Of a DNA stretch of 64,000 nt, positions 9,320-18,233 are shown piece by piece. This DNA is from Mucilaginibacter sp. 44-25 (lineage in GTDB: Bacteria > Bacteroidota > Bacteroidia > Sphingobacteriales > Sphingobacteriaceae): the NCBI GenBank assembly GCA_001898335.1, contig MKTS01000010.1:1-64000 (forward strand), in the 5' to 3' direction. Each line of letters opens with the position of its first letter. The stretch's first letter is position 1. The notes under the pieces were generated by a model. That model was given only the letters and a program-made list of their open reading frames with translations. It made no database searches and was not told the DNA's origin. Made by a program: the position numbers and the translations under genes.

Positions 9320-10153
9320 TTAGTAAAGGTAATCTAAAGCAATTTTGTCATTTGCGTTAAACGTTCTGTCGCCTCCGTTTGAACAGGCCAGCATCCATGA
9401 ACCGGCATCAGCGGTTGATGGTGTGCCTGGGATAAGTACTGCCCCTACGTTTGACGCGCCTTCATTAGTAGCGGTACCACCACAGCTAAATGCACGGTTA
9501 AAGTAATCGGTATGGCGGAAACCAATGCAATGGCCCATTTCATGCTGCAGCACAGAGGTAAGGTAATTAACATCCGGGTTTGTACCATAAGCCTGTGAGT
9601 TGGTGTTCATTTGGATCTGGCTGTAAGGGTTACCCTGTTTGGTTGGGAAACCTGATGAGCCTAAAGTAATGTAGCCACCGCTTGGGCCTTCGTTAAAACC
9701 AACGATCTGTATTTGACCGCCGCTGCTAACGAACTGAAATTTAAGCCTCAGGTTTAAAGCATTGTAACGTGCAATAGCGTTTTGCGTTGCGGTTGCATAA
9801 ACTGTTGGCAGGTTAGAAATAGATACCGTAACGGTACGCGGAAGGTTTTTTACCAGGTTGGTGGTACGGTATTGCTCAGTTTCGGCAATGCGTACGTTAG
9901 GGCTGGTACTTGCTTCTGTTAAGTTTTCGTTAGTTAATACAATATCGCCTTCTACCAGGTAACCGTTGCTTACCTTTCTTACCTGGTCGGTGCTAAAGCC
10001 GAGGTCGGAGATGTTTTTCAATACCGCTGAGGATATACCGTTTTGTGGGGTGTCGGCTGTAGCGGTTTTGTTGTTCTCTTTAGTACAAGCAAATAATACG
10101 GTGGCCGCGAACACGGCTGCTGCGCCGGTACGGAACATAAAGTTAGTTTTCAT
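9320..10153 (-). CDS. HEIGH-type (M57-like) zinc metalloprotease lipoprotein
   Basis: A 277-residue exported protein with a lipoprotein signal: a hydrophobic stretch then LFAC, giving lipidation at Cys23. The zinc motif HEMGHCIGFRH (His204, Glu205, His208, His214) fits HExxHxxGxxH metzincin-like peptidases and the Bacteroidota dual-action HEIGH family. The central region (about 105-200) forms the catalytic domain. It is a neighbour of the S8-like gene on the same strand, 78 bp apart, so both belong to a secreted-protein neighbourhood. The substrate is unknown. Confidence 0.87.
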   Translation of the reverse strand: MKTNFMFRTGAAAVFAATVLFACTKENNKTATADTPQNGISSAVLKNISDLGFSTDQVRKVSNGYLVEGDIVLTNENLTEASTSPNVRIAETEQYRTTNLVKNLPRTVTVSISNLPTVYATATQNAIARYNALNLRLKFQFVSSGGQIQIVGFNEGPSGGYITLGSSGFPTKQGNPYSQIQMNTNSQAYGTNPDVNYLTSVLQHEMGHCIGFRHTDYFNRAFSCGGTATNEGASNVGAVLIPGTPSTADAGSWMLACSNGGDRTFNANDKIALDYLY

Positions 10154-10306
10154 ACGTGTTTAGTATTTACTGAATTAAATAGTTTAGTTATGTAGCCGGC
10201 CAGCTATCATGGTATACGAAAGATAGGAAAATAAAGTTATAGGTATTAACAAATAATTAATCAAATTATTAAATATTCCTTTTGGTTGTTGTTTTATTGT
10301 TAAACG

Positions 10307-10338
10307 AAAAAGCCGTAACATTTATGTTACGGCTTTTT
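10307..10338 (-). terminator. Rho-independent terminator downstream of rfbC
   Basis: A perfect 10-bp stem AGCCGTAACA/TGTTACGGCT with a TTTA loop is flanked by A-runs and T-runs, so it can act in both directions. It lies 26 bp beyond the rfbC stop codon. Confidence 0.85.
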
Positions 10339-10363
10339 TTATCAGTAAAAATGCACTTCCGGA

Positions 10364-10918
10364 TTAATACACAAAGGGGCTTTGGTATGATTTCCAGTCG
10401 GGCAACAATTGGTCTTTTTCTGATACGATAGCGTCAAACTCGTTAATACCCCATCCAATGGTCAGTTCAGGATCATTCCATATCAAGCCTGTTTCAGAGG
10501 CTTTATCAAAGTAGTTGGTTACCTTGTAAGCAAATATGGTATCGTTCTCTAAAGATACAAAACCATGCAGGCAACCGGGCGGTATGTAAAATTGTTTATT
10601 GTTCTCGCTGGTAAGCTCAACGGCAACATGTTTGCCATAAGTTGGCGAGCCAACACGTACATCAAGCGCAACATCCAAAACAGCACCTTTTATTACCCGC
10701 ACCAGTTTACCCTGTTCAAAAGGCCCTTTTTGGGCGTGCAGGCCGCGTACTACATTTTTATGCGAAACCGATTGATTATCCTGCACAAAATCAACATCAA
10801 TACCTTTTTGTATAAAATGCTTTTTATTAAAGGTTTCTATAAAGTAGCCGCGATCATCGGCATAAACGTTGGGCTCAAAGATATAAGCTCCGGGTATGAT
10901 GGTGTCTGTGATGGTCAT
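10364..10918 (-). CDS. rfbC: dTDP-4-dehydrorhamnose 3,5-epimerase
   Basis: A 184-residue RmlC-type cupin that epimerises dTDP-4-keto-6-deoxyglucose at C3 and C5 in dTDP-L-rhamnose synthesis. Family features in order: GAYIFEPNVYADDRGYFIE near the N-terminus, NQSVSHKNVVRGLHAQ around residue 50 with the catalytic-type His, GAVLDVALDVR, and PPGCLHGF. Length is typical. It lies two bases downstream of the DUF4286 gene on the same strand and is followed by a strong terminator. Other rhamnose genes (rfbA, rfbB, rfbD) are not in the window. Confidence 0.95.
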   Translation of the reverse strand: MTITDTIIPGAYIFEPNVYADDRGYFIETFNKKHFIQKGIDVDFVQDNQSVSHKNVVRGLHAQKGPFEQGKLVRVIKGAVLDVALDVRVGSPTYGKHVAVELTSENNKQFYIPPGCLHGFVSLENDTIFAYKVTNYFDKASETGLIWNDPELTIGWGINEFDAIVSEKDQLLPDWKSYQSPFVY

Positions 10919-10920
10919 TA

Positions 10921-11223
10921 TTATTCAACTGTTTTCATTAACGTATTGAACAATACAAAACGCTCGGCAAATTGTTGTTCATGCGCGTCTTTAAACTTAA
11001 ACAGGTGTTTGCTGTAAAACTCCTGGAACTGCTCCATGGTATCGGCGTTATATTGCACACAATAAGTAACCCCGTCGTTAGGCGAATCAACTATGCTGAG
11101 TATACGGTATGAGCTAAAGCAGCCGGTAGCCATAATAGCCGGTATGTGTACCTCTTTCATCCAGGTAAGCCATTCCTGCTCGGCCGCGTCATCTAAAATT
11201 ACGGTATCGTTGTAAACTATCAT
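10921..11223 (-). CDS. DUF4286 family protein
   Basis: A 100-residue cytoplasmic protein matching DUF4286 (starts MIVYNDTVI, with WLTWMKEVHIPAIM), a small ferredoxin-like or dimeric alpha-beta barrel-like family of unknown function common in Bacteroidota. It lies directly upstream of rfbC with a 2-bp gap, so co-transcription is likely. No catalytic motif is visible. Confidence 0.8.
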   Translation of the reverse strand: MIVYNDTVILDDAAEQEWLTWMKEVHIPAIMATGCFSSYRILSIVDSPNDGVTYCVQYNADTMEQFQEFYSKHLFKFKDAHEQQFAERFVLFNTLMKTVE

Positions 11224-11368
11224 GTGGTAAAATTACAATTTGTTTTGTTGGGATTGCAGTGATTTTGTATTTAGGATCACACTGATGTGATTAGATCATT
11301 ACACCGGTGATTGGTTGATCTCCAATTGCATAAACCGGTTAACTGATCTCTAATTAACAAATCTCTGA

Positions 11369-13177
11369 TCAACTAACTTTATCCCCACGCAAAGCCCTGA
11401 ACCGTTTACGTGCATCATTTATCCAAAGGCTGCCGGGATAATCGGTAATGATCTTTTGGAAATAGGTTTTGGCCATATTGGTATCTTTTAGTTGGGTTTC
11501 GTAAATGTCGCCCAGCATAAAAACGGCGTCATCGGCCCAAAGGTCGGTACTGTGTTTTTCCGTAATGTCTTTTAATAAGAGAACGGCGCCGGTAAAGTCT
11601 TTTTCCTGTATCCTGATGCGGGCTTTGGCCATCAGTACATCAGCCTCAAGCGTATTGCCCGGAAACTGTTTCTCTATACTGTCAAGCGTTTGCAGGGCTT
11701 TAGCCGGTTGTTCGGCAAATATGAGCAGATCGGCCCGTGCATACATTTTTAGCGCCTTACCGGTACTATCGACATTCAGGTTATCGCTGATCAATAAGGA
11801 AAGGTTCAACGCGTCATTAGCGATCAGCTGAGTGGTGGCCGCTTTTAAAACATCCAGCTGCCTTTTTGCCCAGGCAAGGTCGCCGGTATAATAGGCCAGT
11901 TTGGCATTACGTAGCATAGCTTCCTGTGCAACGGCCGTGTTAGGGTTGTCTTTTTCGGCCTGGCTGTAAAGCAGGGTGGCATCCCATGGCTGGTTGCTCA
12001 ACAGGTATACATCGCCCAGGTCAATTTTACAGGCGGCAAGCAGGGTTGGATCAATGCCGGCCATGCCAACCACTTCTTCCAGTAACGCCTTTGCTTCGGG
12101 TAGTTTATGCAATTTAAACGCCTGCAGGTTGGCCAGCTTTTGCATGGCAAATGCTGTGGTTTTATTATGCCCGTAAGTTGCCAGCAGGCTGTTATAATCA
12201 CTCTCGAGACTAAGAAGATCAGCAGGGTTATAGCGGCCAGTGGTGATCTTCAGGTTACGCGTGTCTATCAGGTTTATCCTTGCGGCAATATAATCGCCAC
12301 TTGCCTTGTCGGTATTTTCAATGATGTACTCGTATCCGCGTATAGCGGCGTCATAAGCGCTATTGGCAACCAGGGTGCGGCATAAGTCATCAATTTGGGC
12401 CGTGCCATTATTCTGGCGGCGACTTAGCGCAAGCGCCTGGTTAAGCGCCATATCATATTCCTTTTGTTGTATAAATACCCATGTAAGCATTTCGGTGTAA
12501 ACCACTTCCTGCGGGTCTTTCTGTAAACCTTTAAGTAAGGCACCCTTCAGCATATCATAATCGGGACCTCCTTCGTAAACAGAGGCCAAAGCGTTTTTAG
12601 CCTGCCCAATGAACAGCGGATTTGCAGGTAAAAAATTAAGGCATTCTTCTGTAAGTGATACTTTATCGTGCCTGTAACGGTAAAGCGCCATAAGTTCGTA
12701 TGCGAAAGCCTTATCATCCTTTAACAGCTCGCGCCCCCGTTTAAAAACACGTATGGCAAGGTCGGCATTCCCTGTTTGGTAAAATTGCGAGGCCAGCATA
12801 TTTACCGCGTTGCGGTTCGCGGGCAGGTTTTTGATCAGGTCGTTATATAAGGCTTCGGCCTTGCCTGGGTTACCCTGTTGGGTATAGATGTTACTTAACG
12901 AAATTACGTACTCATAATTCTCGGGATAGTTGCGTACCATTGTACGGGCAACGGCTTCGGCTTCGTTTAATTTCTTAAGGGCAATAAGTTCACCAACATA
13001 CAACTGGAAGTAGGCCTGTTTATCCTGTTTAAAAAGTTTCTGGTAAATATCAGCGGCCTTTTGGTGCTCATTGTTCAGTGAATATTCACGGGCTAATTCT
13101 GCATTATTGCTTTGCGCGCGCGCTACTCCGGTAAAGCATATCAAAAGTGTAAAAAGCAGGCCGTACAAATATTTCAT
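11369..13177 (-). CDS. Exported tetratricopeptide-repeat protein
   Basis: A 602-residue protein with a Sec signal peptide (1-21, ending VARA) followed by TPR-type helical pairs along the whole length, for example ALYNDLIKNLPANRNAVNML and the C-terminal AKTYFQKIITDYPGS. No enzymatic domain is seen; it is probably a periplasmic scaffold or outer-membrane-associated assembly factor. The 145 bp between it and the DUF4286 gene contains only degenerate GATC-containing short repeats. Confidence 0.8.
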   Translation of the reverse strand: MKYLYGLLFTLLICFTGVARAQSNNAELAREYSLNNEHQKAADIYQKLFKQDKQAYFQLYVGELIALKKLNEAEAVARTMVRNYPENYEYVISLSNIYTQQGNPGKAEALYNDLIKNLPANRNAVNMLASQFYQTGNADLAIRVFKRGRELLKDDKAFAYELMALYRYRHDKVSLTEECLNFLPANPLFIGQAKNALASVYEGGPDYDMLKGALLKGLQKDPQEVVYTEMLTWVFIQQKEYDMALNQALALSRRQNNGTAQIDDLCRTLVANSAYDAAIRGYEYIIENTDKASGDYIAARINLIDTRNLKITTGRYNPADLLSLESDYNSLLATYGHNKTTAFAMQKLANLQAFKLHKLPEAKALLEEVVGMAGIDPTLLAACKIDLGDVYLLSNQPWDATLLYSQAEKDNPNTAVAQEAMLRNAKLAYYTGDLAWAKRQLDVLKAATTQLIANDALNLSLLISDNLNVDSTGKALKMYARADLLIFAEQPAKALQTLDSIEKQFPGNTLEADVLMAKARIRIQEKDFTGAVLLLKDITEKHSTDLWADDAVFMLGDIYETQLKDTNMAKTYFQKIITDYPGSLWINDARKRFRALRGDKVS

Positions 13178-13305
13178 GAGAAAAAATGGAGTATTTTACC
13201 GCTTTTTATATAACGTACCAGCCGGGTAAAATTGTAGTGACATAGTTATAAAACTCTGAGTAAATTAGTTATTTTGACCTCGATATTTATTTATAATTAA
13301 TACAA

Positions 13306-15195
13306 ATGCCGATCCGCTTCAGATATTTACTTTTGATTGTTGCAGCAGTGATAATTACCGGCTGTAAGCAAAATAAGGTACGTTCTATACCGGTTGAGGT
13401 ATTTTTTAAAACGCCCGAAAAAACTAACTTTAAGATCTCTCCCGACGGTAATTATATATCGTATTTAAAGCCTTATAAAGGTAAACAAAATATATTCATA
13501 CGATCGCTGGTTAACGGCGCCGAAAATATAGCCACTCAGTTTACTGATTATTCGGTTAGAGACTACACCTGGACATTTAATAACCGTATTGTGTTCACAC
13601 AGGATATCATCGCTATAGACCAGTTTAGGGTTTATACGCTTGATGTAGCCACCATGAAGTACGACAGCCTGCTTACCCTTAACAGTACCAGGATGCGTAT
13701 TATTAACCGTAACCGCCAGCAGCCTGATGTGGTTACCGTTGCCATGAACAAGCGCGATCCTGTAAATTTTGATGTGTACAGGCTTAACGTGAAAACCGGT
13801 GAGCTAAAGTTGTATTTACCCAATCCTGGTAATATTATTAAATGGTATCCTGATGCCGACGGGCGCATCAGACTGGTAAAGGTTTCAGATGGGGTAAACG
13901 AGAGTCTGATGTTCAGGCCCGATGATGGCTCGCCTTTTAAAACCATCATCACCAATAATTTTAACGACCGGGTAGAGCCGATAGCCTTTGCGGGTGAAAC
14001 CAATAGTTTTTACGCACTGTCAAACGTTAATCGCGATAAGACCGCCCTGGTAGAGATGGATGCCGAGAACGGACAGCAGGAACGGGTTGTTTTTGCCAGC
14101 GACAAAGCCGACCTGATGGATGTAGGCTACTCAAAGAATAAGCAACGCATTGAGTATGTTGGCTGGGACGAGGCCAAGCCGCAAAAGCATTATCTGGATG
14201 CGGCTATTGCCCATATGTATAACAAACTGGAGGCCGTAATTAAAGATTATAAGGTAGATATTGTTGACCGCGATAGTAACGAGAATAAGTTTGTTATTGT
14301 TGGGTACACGGATAAGAACCCCGGCACTTACTATTTGTATGAGCGTAATAAAGACCAGTTAACGAAACTGGGTGATATTAATCCGGAGATCAGCAGCTCG
14401 GAGCTATGTGATATGCGGCCCATTACTTTTACCGCGAGTGATGGTATGCTGATCAATGGTTATTTAACCACACCGCAAGGCAAAGAGGCAAAAAACCTCC
14501 CGGTGGTAGTAATGCCGCATGATAATATTTGGGGCCGCAACTCATGGGGGTACGATGCTGAGGTGCAATTTTTGGCCAACAGGGGTTATGCGGTTTTCCA
14601 GGTGAACTACCGCGGCTCCGCAGGTTATGGCAAGGCTTTCCGTAAGGCGGGCTTTAAACAGGTTGGCGGCAAAATACAGCAGGACATTACCGATGGTGTA
14701 AAATGGCTCATTGCCCAAAAAGTGGCCAACCCCAAAAAGATAGCCATATTTGGCGGTGGTTTTGGAGGCTTTTCGGCGCTTTATGGTGTATCGTTCCATC
14801 CGGAAATGTATAACTGCGCTATTGTAAAATATGGCCTCATCAATTTCTTTACCTACTTAAAAGATGCGCCGCCGTTTTTTAAACCTTTTCTGAAAATGAC
14901 GTATGAAATGGTGGGCAACCCTGAAACAGATGCCGACCAGCTACGGGCCATTTCGCCGGTTTTCCATACTGATAAGATCAAAAGCCCTTTATTGATATTC
15001 CAGGGAGCTAAAGACCCCAGGGCCAATATCAGCGAGCTTAACCAGTTTGTTCGCGAATTAAAAAAACGGAATGTGCCCGTTATCTATCGCCTTAAAGAAA
15101 ATGAACGGGCCTATTTTAAAAGTGAGCATAACCGTATGGAAATGTATGCCGAGATAGAAAAATTCCTGAACACAAATATGCAGGTTAAACCTTAG
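13306..15195 (+). CDS. S9 prolyl-oligopeptidase-like lipoprotein lacking catalytic Ser and His (predicted pseudoenzyme)
   Basis: A 629-residue protein with a lipobox (ITGC, Cys20), a beta-propeller region (about 35-360) and an alpha/beta-hydrolase domain (about 370-625). It aligns well with S9C peptidases, but the nucleophile motif reads GGGFGG (residues 483-488), putting Gly485 where Ser is expected. The HGGP-type oxyanion motif is HDNI (405-408). The catalytic His position is Ala602 in KENERAYF. Asp570 in GAKDPR is kept. It therefore should not be an active peptidase; a sensing or binding role is inferred. The histidine kinase gene starts 6 bp downstream, forming an apparent three-gene operon. 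Confidence 0.85.
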   Translation: MPIRFRYLLLIVAAVIITGCKQNKVRSIPVEVFFKTPEKTNFKISPDGNYISYLKPYKGKQNIFIRSLVNGAENIATQFTDYSVRDYTWTFNNRIVFTQDIIAIDQFRVYTLDVATMKYDSLLTLNSTRMRIINRNRQQPDVVTVAMNKRDPVNFDVYRLNVKTGELKLYLPNPGNIIKWYPDADGRIRLVKVSDGVNESLMFRPDDGSPFKTIITNNFNDRVEPIAFAGETNSFYALSNVNRDKTALVEMDAENGQQERVVFASDKADLMDVGYSKNKQRIEYVGWDEAKPQKHYLDAAIAHMYNKLEAVIKDYKVDIVDRDSNENKFVIVGYTDKNPGTYYLYERNKDQLTKLGDINPEISSSELCDMRPITFTASDGMLINGYLTTPQGKEAKNLPVVVMPHDNIWGRNSWGYDAEVQFLANRGYAVFQVNYRGSAGYGKAFRKAGFKQVGGKIQQDITDGVKWLIAQKVANPKKIAIFGGGFGGFSALYGVSFHPEMYNCAIVKYGLINFFTYLKDAPPFFKPFLKMTYEMVGNPETDADQLRAISPVFHTDKIKSPLLIFQGAKDPRANISELNQFVRELKKRNVPVIYRLKENERAYFKSEHNRMEMYAEIEKFLNTNMQVKP

Positions 15196-15201
15196 CCTGT
15201 T

Positions 15202-16848
15202 ATGAAAGCGCCTAAGAATATCTACCGCAAAAACTTTACGCTTTTAACGGTTTTCCTGGTGCTGATAACCGTAAGCTTTGTAATAGCGGTTATTATTTCA
15301 TACAATCTTACGGCGAAGTATGTTGAAAACGAGTTCTCATCCAAAAAGGTGGAAGTACTCGACCAAACCTCAAAACCGTATAACGACTTTTTTCAGCTCA
15401 AGATACCTGAGATCACCTCTTACCAGGGTTTTTTGGACTCCGCGTCAGCCGCCAACTATTCGGCAACAGTATTTAAAACCTACCCCTTTGTGCGGCGCAT
15501 ATTATTCTATGATTTGCAGATAGGTAACAAGCCAACCAATGTGCATTTTACAAACGGCCGTGGTATATCGGTCAAAGCTATTTACCAGTATAAATTAAAG
15601 GGCAATGCGGTAAGAGGATTAAAGGATATGGCCTTTGCCAATCAGGAAGACTTTAAGCGCATGGCTTACAAGCTTAGTAATTTCATTAGCGTGGCAGATA
15701 CTACCAAACTACCCACACAGGATGAGATTTTCCGTACTTTTTATGACGTAAGCCCAGATAAGATCAGCTATTTGAATATACCCCGAAGAGAGGATGTAAA
15801 GATTTACCAGTCGTTATTGCGCAACAGCGCGGGTAAAACCTTTTACAAGCAAAATATGATGACGTTTTTGCTTGACGCGCATTTTCTGCGGGTAAAGAAT
15901 ACCCACCCCGAGCTTTACCAGCAGGTTAGTATAGAACCGGTGGTGTATGACCCGCTTGATGTTGACGGAAGCCGAAAGGTGACAGAAGCCGCCTTAACCG
16001 GCGCGTTCTCTAATTACAAACTGTATTTTACCTCAAGCAACGAGCATCTTAAAAAGGAGATAGGCCGGCGTTTTTTGCCCATAGGCGCTATAGTGATGCT
16101 GGTTTACTTGTTTATGATACTCATCATATGGCTTATTTACCGTAACCTCAACGTTAACCTTAAGATTTTTAAGCTACAGTATGATTTCATTAACAATTTT
16201 ACGCATGAGTTTAAAACGCCTGTAAGTGTGATAAAAATAGCGGGCTCAAACCTTAGGGGCGATGCCGAACTCAGCGAACGACAGCGTAAGCATTATGGAA
16301 AGATATTGGACGAGGAGGCAGATAAGCTGAACGACCTGATGAATAGGTTGCTGTCCTTTACCCAACTCGAAAACCGGTCTATCAACATCAACAAAGAAAA
16401 TGTGGCGCTGCGCGATTTTGTGCAGGGCTATGTAAATACGTTTAAAATAAAATATCCGGATTTTGCGCTGAGCCATACCATTGCCTCCGGTGTAAACGAA
16501 TTTAATACCGATCCTGTATTATTAGGGAGCGTTTTCCAGAACCTGATGGAAAACGCGTATAAGTATTCGCATCCCGGGCGTAAGGAACTGCATATTGATA
16601 TCAGGCCGGAAAAGCGCAACCTGGTATTTAAGTTCGCCGACAAGGGCATAGGAATTGCTCGGCCAGAGGTAGGAGATGTGTTTAAAAAGTTTTACCGGAT
16701 TGAGAACCAGTACAACCAAAACGGAAGCGTGGGTTTAGGGCTTGCATTTTGTAAAGAACTGGTTAACTTTATGGGTGGCGAAATTACGGTGACCAGCAAG
16801 GTTAAAGAAGGGTCGACTTTTACCGTGATATTACCTTTTGATAATTAG
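15202..16848 (+). CDS. Sensor histidine kinase
   Basis: A 548-residue membrane kinase. TM1 is at about residues 12-34 and TM2 at about 292-314, enclosing a large periplasmic sensor region with no recognised fold. The H-box FTHEFKTPVSVIK puts the phosphorylated His at 335 almost immediately after TM2, so there is no HAMP. N-box (NLMENAYKYS), G1 (DKGIGI) and G2 (GLGLAFCKEL) motifs of the HATPase domain are complete. The response regulator gene follows by 16 bp and the S9-like lipoprotein gene precedes by 6 bp, so the lipoprotein is a candidate periplasmic ligand-presenting partner. Confidence 0.93.
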   Translation: MKAPKNIYRKNFTLLTVFLVLITVSFVIAVIISYNLTAKYVENEFSSKKVEVLDQTSKPYNDFFQLKIPEITSYQGFLDSASAANYSATVFKTYPFVRRILFYDLQIGNKPTNVHFTNGRGISVKAIYQYKLKGNAVRGLKDMAFANQEDFKRMAYKLSNFISVADTTKLPTQDEIFRTFYDVSPDKISYLNIPRREDVKIYQSLLRNSAGKTFYKQNMMTFLLDAHFLRVKNTHPELYQQVSIEPVVYDPLDVDGSRKVTEAALTGAFSNYKLYFTSSNEHLKKEIGRRFLPIGAIVMLVYLFMILIIWLIYRNLNVNLKIFKLQYDFINNFTHEFKTPVSVIKIAGSNLRGDAELSERQRKHYGKILDEEADKLNDLMNRLLSFTQLENRSININKENVALRDFVQGYVNTFKIKYPDFALSHTIASGVNEFNTDPVLLGSVFQNLMENAYKYSHPGRKELHIDIRPEKRNLVFKFADKGIGIARPEVGDVFKKFYRIENQYNQNGSVGLGLAFCKELVNFMGGEITVTSKVKEGSTFTVILPFDN

Positions 16849-16864
16849 CAATTATAATTAAATA

Positions 16865-17551
16865 ATGAATAAGGAAATTAAGATAGCACTGGTTGAGGAT
16901 GATGAGAACCTGAGGTTCCTGGTGGCAGAGCGCCTGCAAAGTGAGGGCTATAAGGTTTTGGAAAGCAATAATGGCGATGATGCCGAAAGAATGATTCTGG
17001 CAGAACAGCCTGATATAGTACTATTGGATTGGATGCTGCCCGGTAAACAAGGCTCCGAAGTATGCGCAGAATTACGTAAAAACGGTTTTGATAAGCTGGT
17101 GATTATGATGACAGCCAAGGCGCAGGACATTGATAAGATCGACGCTTATAATTTCGGTGTAAGCGATTATATTACCAAGCCTTTTAACATGGATGTGCTG
17201 GTAGCAATGATAGAAAGCAAGATCAAGTTTTCGCTGAACAGTGAGAAAACCGAATCGCACAGATTTGGGAATATGGAACACCAGCCCAACACCCACTTGC
17301 TTATACGTGATGGGCGCAAAACAGAGCTTACCATACTGGAGAACCGTATTTTACTTTACTTCCTGAAAAATAAGAATAAGGTAATTAACCGGGAGGAGCT
17401 AATGATGGAAGTTTGGGGCTACAACGCCGATGTAAATACCCGCACACTGGATATGCACATTGTACGGCTGCGGAAAAAAATAGAGAACAATCCAGACTCG
17501 CCTACCTACCTGCAAACGGTTAGGGGAATAGGCTACCGCTTTGTTTATTAG
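16865..17551 (+). CDS. OmpR/PhoB-family response regulator
   Basis: A 228-residue DNA-binding regulator. The receiver domain (1-120) has the acidic pocket Glu11-Asp12-Asp13, phospho-acceptor Asp55 (LLDWMLPG) and the conserved Lys in DYITKPF. The C-terminal winged helix (about 135-228) ends in the typical VRGIGYRFVY. It is the cognate partner of the upstream kinase by gene order. Targets are unknown; no obvious operator was identified. Confidence 0.95.
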   Translation: MNKEIKIALVEDDENLRFLVAERLQSEGYKVLESNNGDDAERMILAEQPDIVLLDWMLPGKQGSEVCAELRKNGFDKLVIMMTAKAQDIDKIDAYNFGVSDYITKPFNMDVLVAMIESKIKFSLNSEKTESHRFGNMEHQPNTHLLIRDGRKTELTILENRILLYFLKNKNKVINREELMMEVWGYNADVNTRTLDMHIVRLRKKIENNPDSPTYLQTVRGIGYRFVY

Positions 17552-17612
17552 TCGATAAAAAGGAAAATCTTTTATCGGGGAGAGGTATAGTTATCAACTT
17601 ACCCTCCCCATT

Positions 17613-18233
17613 TTATTTTTGATAAGCCCGGCTGATGATGAAATTGCCATAAAAGCCTTTTTCATCTATAATGGAGTACTTATGCCGTGCAAAAAGCCCC
17701 GCCACGTTAGGCAATCGCCATGATTCTACCCCGCACAAAATTTTAAAGAACAAGAGCATACTTTTCAGCATCAGGTTTTGCCAAAGTTTTCCTGTAAGCC
17801 TGAAATCGGTATAGAGCCACACCCCGCCGTCTTTGAGTGCCTGGTGTATGGGCGTAAATATTGCCGGCAGGTTCTTATCGGTAAAATTATCCAGCAAAAA
17901 GGGGGTGATCACCACATCAAATGCTTGAGAAAGCCGGGCTTCCTGTATAGGCTTGTTGATAAAGTTAACCTCGTTGTGGCCATAATTACGGTTTTGAGAT
18001 AAAGCCATCATTTTAGCCGATATTTCTACATAGGTGATTTTTAAACCGGTAGGGTGTTGTTTAGTAATTTCTTCGAGAATGTAGCCGGTACCGCCGCCAA
18101 CAATTAATATAGTGGCGTCAGGGGGGATATGTTTTAGCAAATAAGCCTGCGCGTTAATAAGCGCCTTGCCGAATACCAGGCGGGAGAGCCGGTCATAAAA
18201 TGGCGCGGCGTTATCGTAGTTACCCTTTGCCAT
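17613..18233 (-). CDS. Class I SAM-dependent methyltransferase
   Basis: A 206-residue Rossmann methyltransferase. Motif I is ILIVGGGTGYILEEI (about 42-56), followed by motif II ending in YVEIS and a later VITPFLLDNF. The ATG overlaps the stop codon of the UbiA-like gene by one base (TAATG), indicating translational coupling in a metallophosphoesterase/UbiA-like/methyltransferase operon. UbiA-type prenyltransferases and methyltransferases often work together on quinones or isoprenoid lipids, but the substrate here is unassigned. Confidence 0.85.
   Translation of the reverse strand: MAKGNYDNAAPFYDRLSRLVFGKALINAQAYLLKHIPPDATILIVGGGTGYILEEITKQHPTGLKITYVEISAKMMALSQNRNYGHNEVNFINKPIQEARLSQAFDVVITPFLLDNFTDKNLPAIFTPIHQALKDGGVWLYTDFRLTGKLWQNLMLKSMLLFFKILCGVESWRLPNVAGLFARHKYSIIDEKGFYGNFIISRAYQK

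Noticed and set aside
11224..11368. GATC-rich short repeats upstream of the DUF4286 gene as a regulatory array.
   Set aside because: Unit sequence and spacing are irregular; no consistent operator could be defined.
13632..14003. 123-residue antisense frame within the S9-like gene.
   Set aside because: Shadow of a continuous 629-residue gene; no start-site signals or recognisable motif.
17553..17577. Inverted repeat CGATAAAA/TTTTATCG after the response regulator as a terminator.
   Set aside because: A/T-rich stem without a following T-run; too weak to call.
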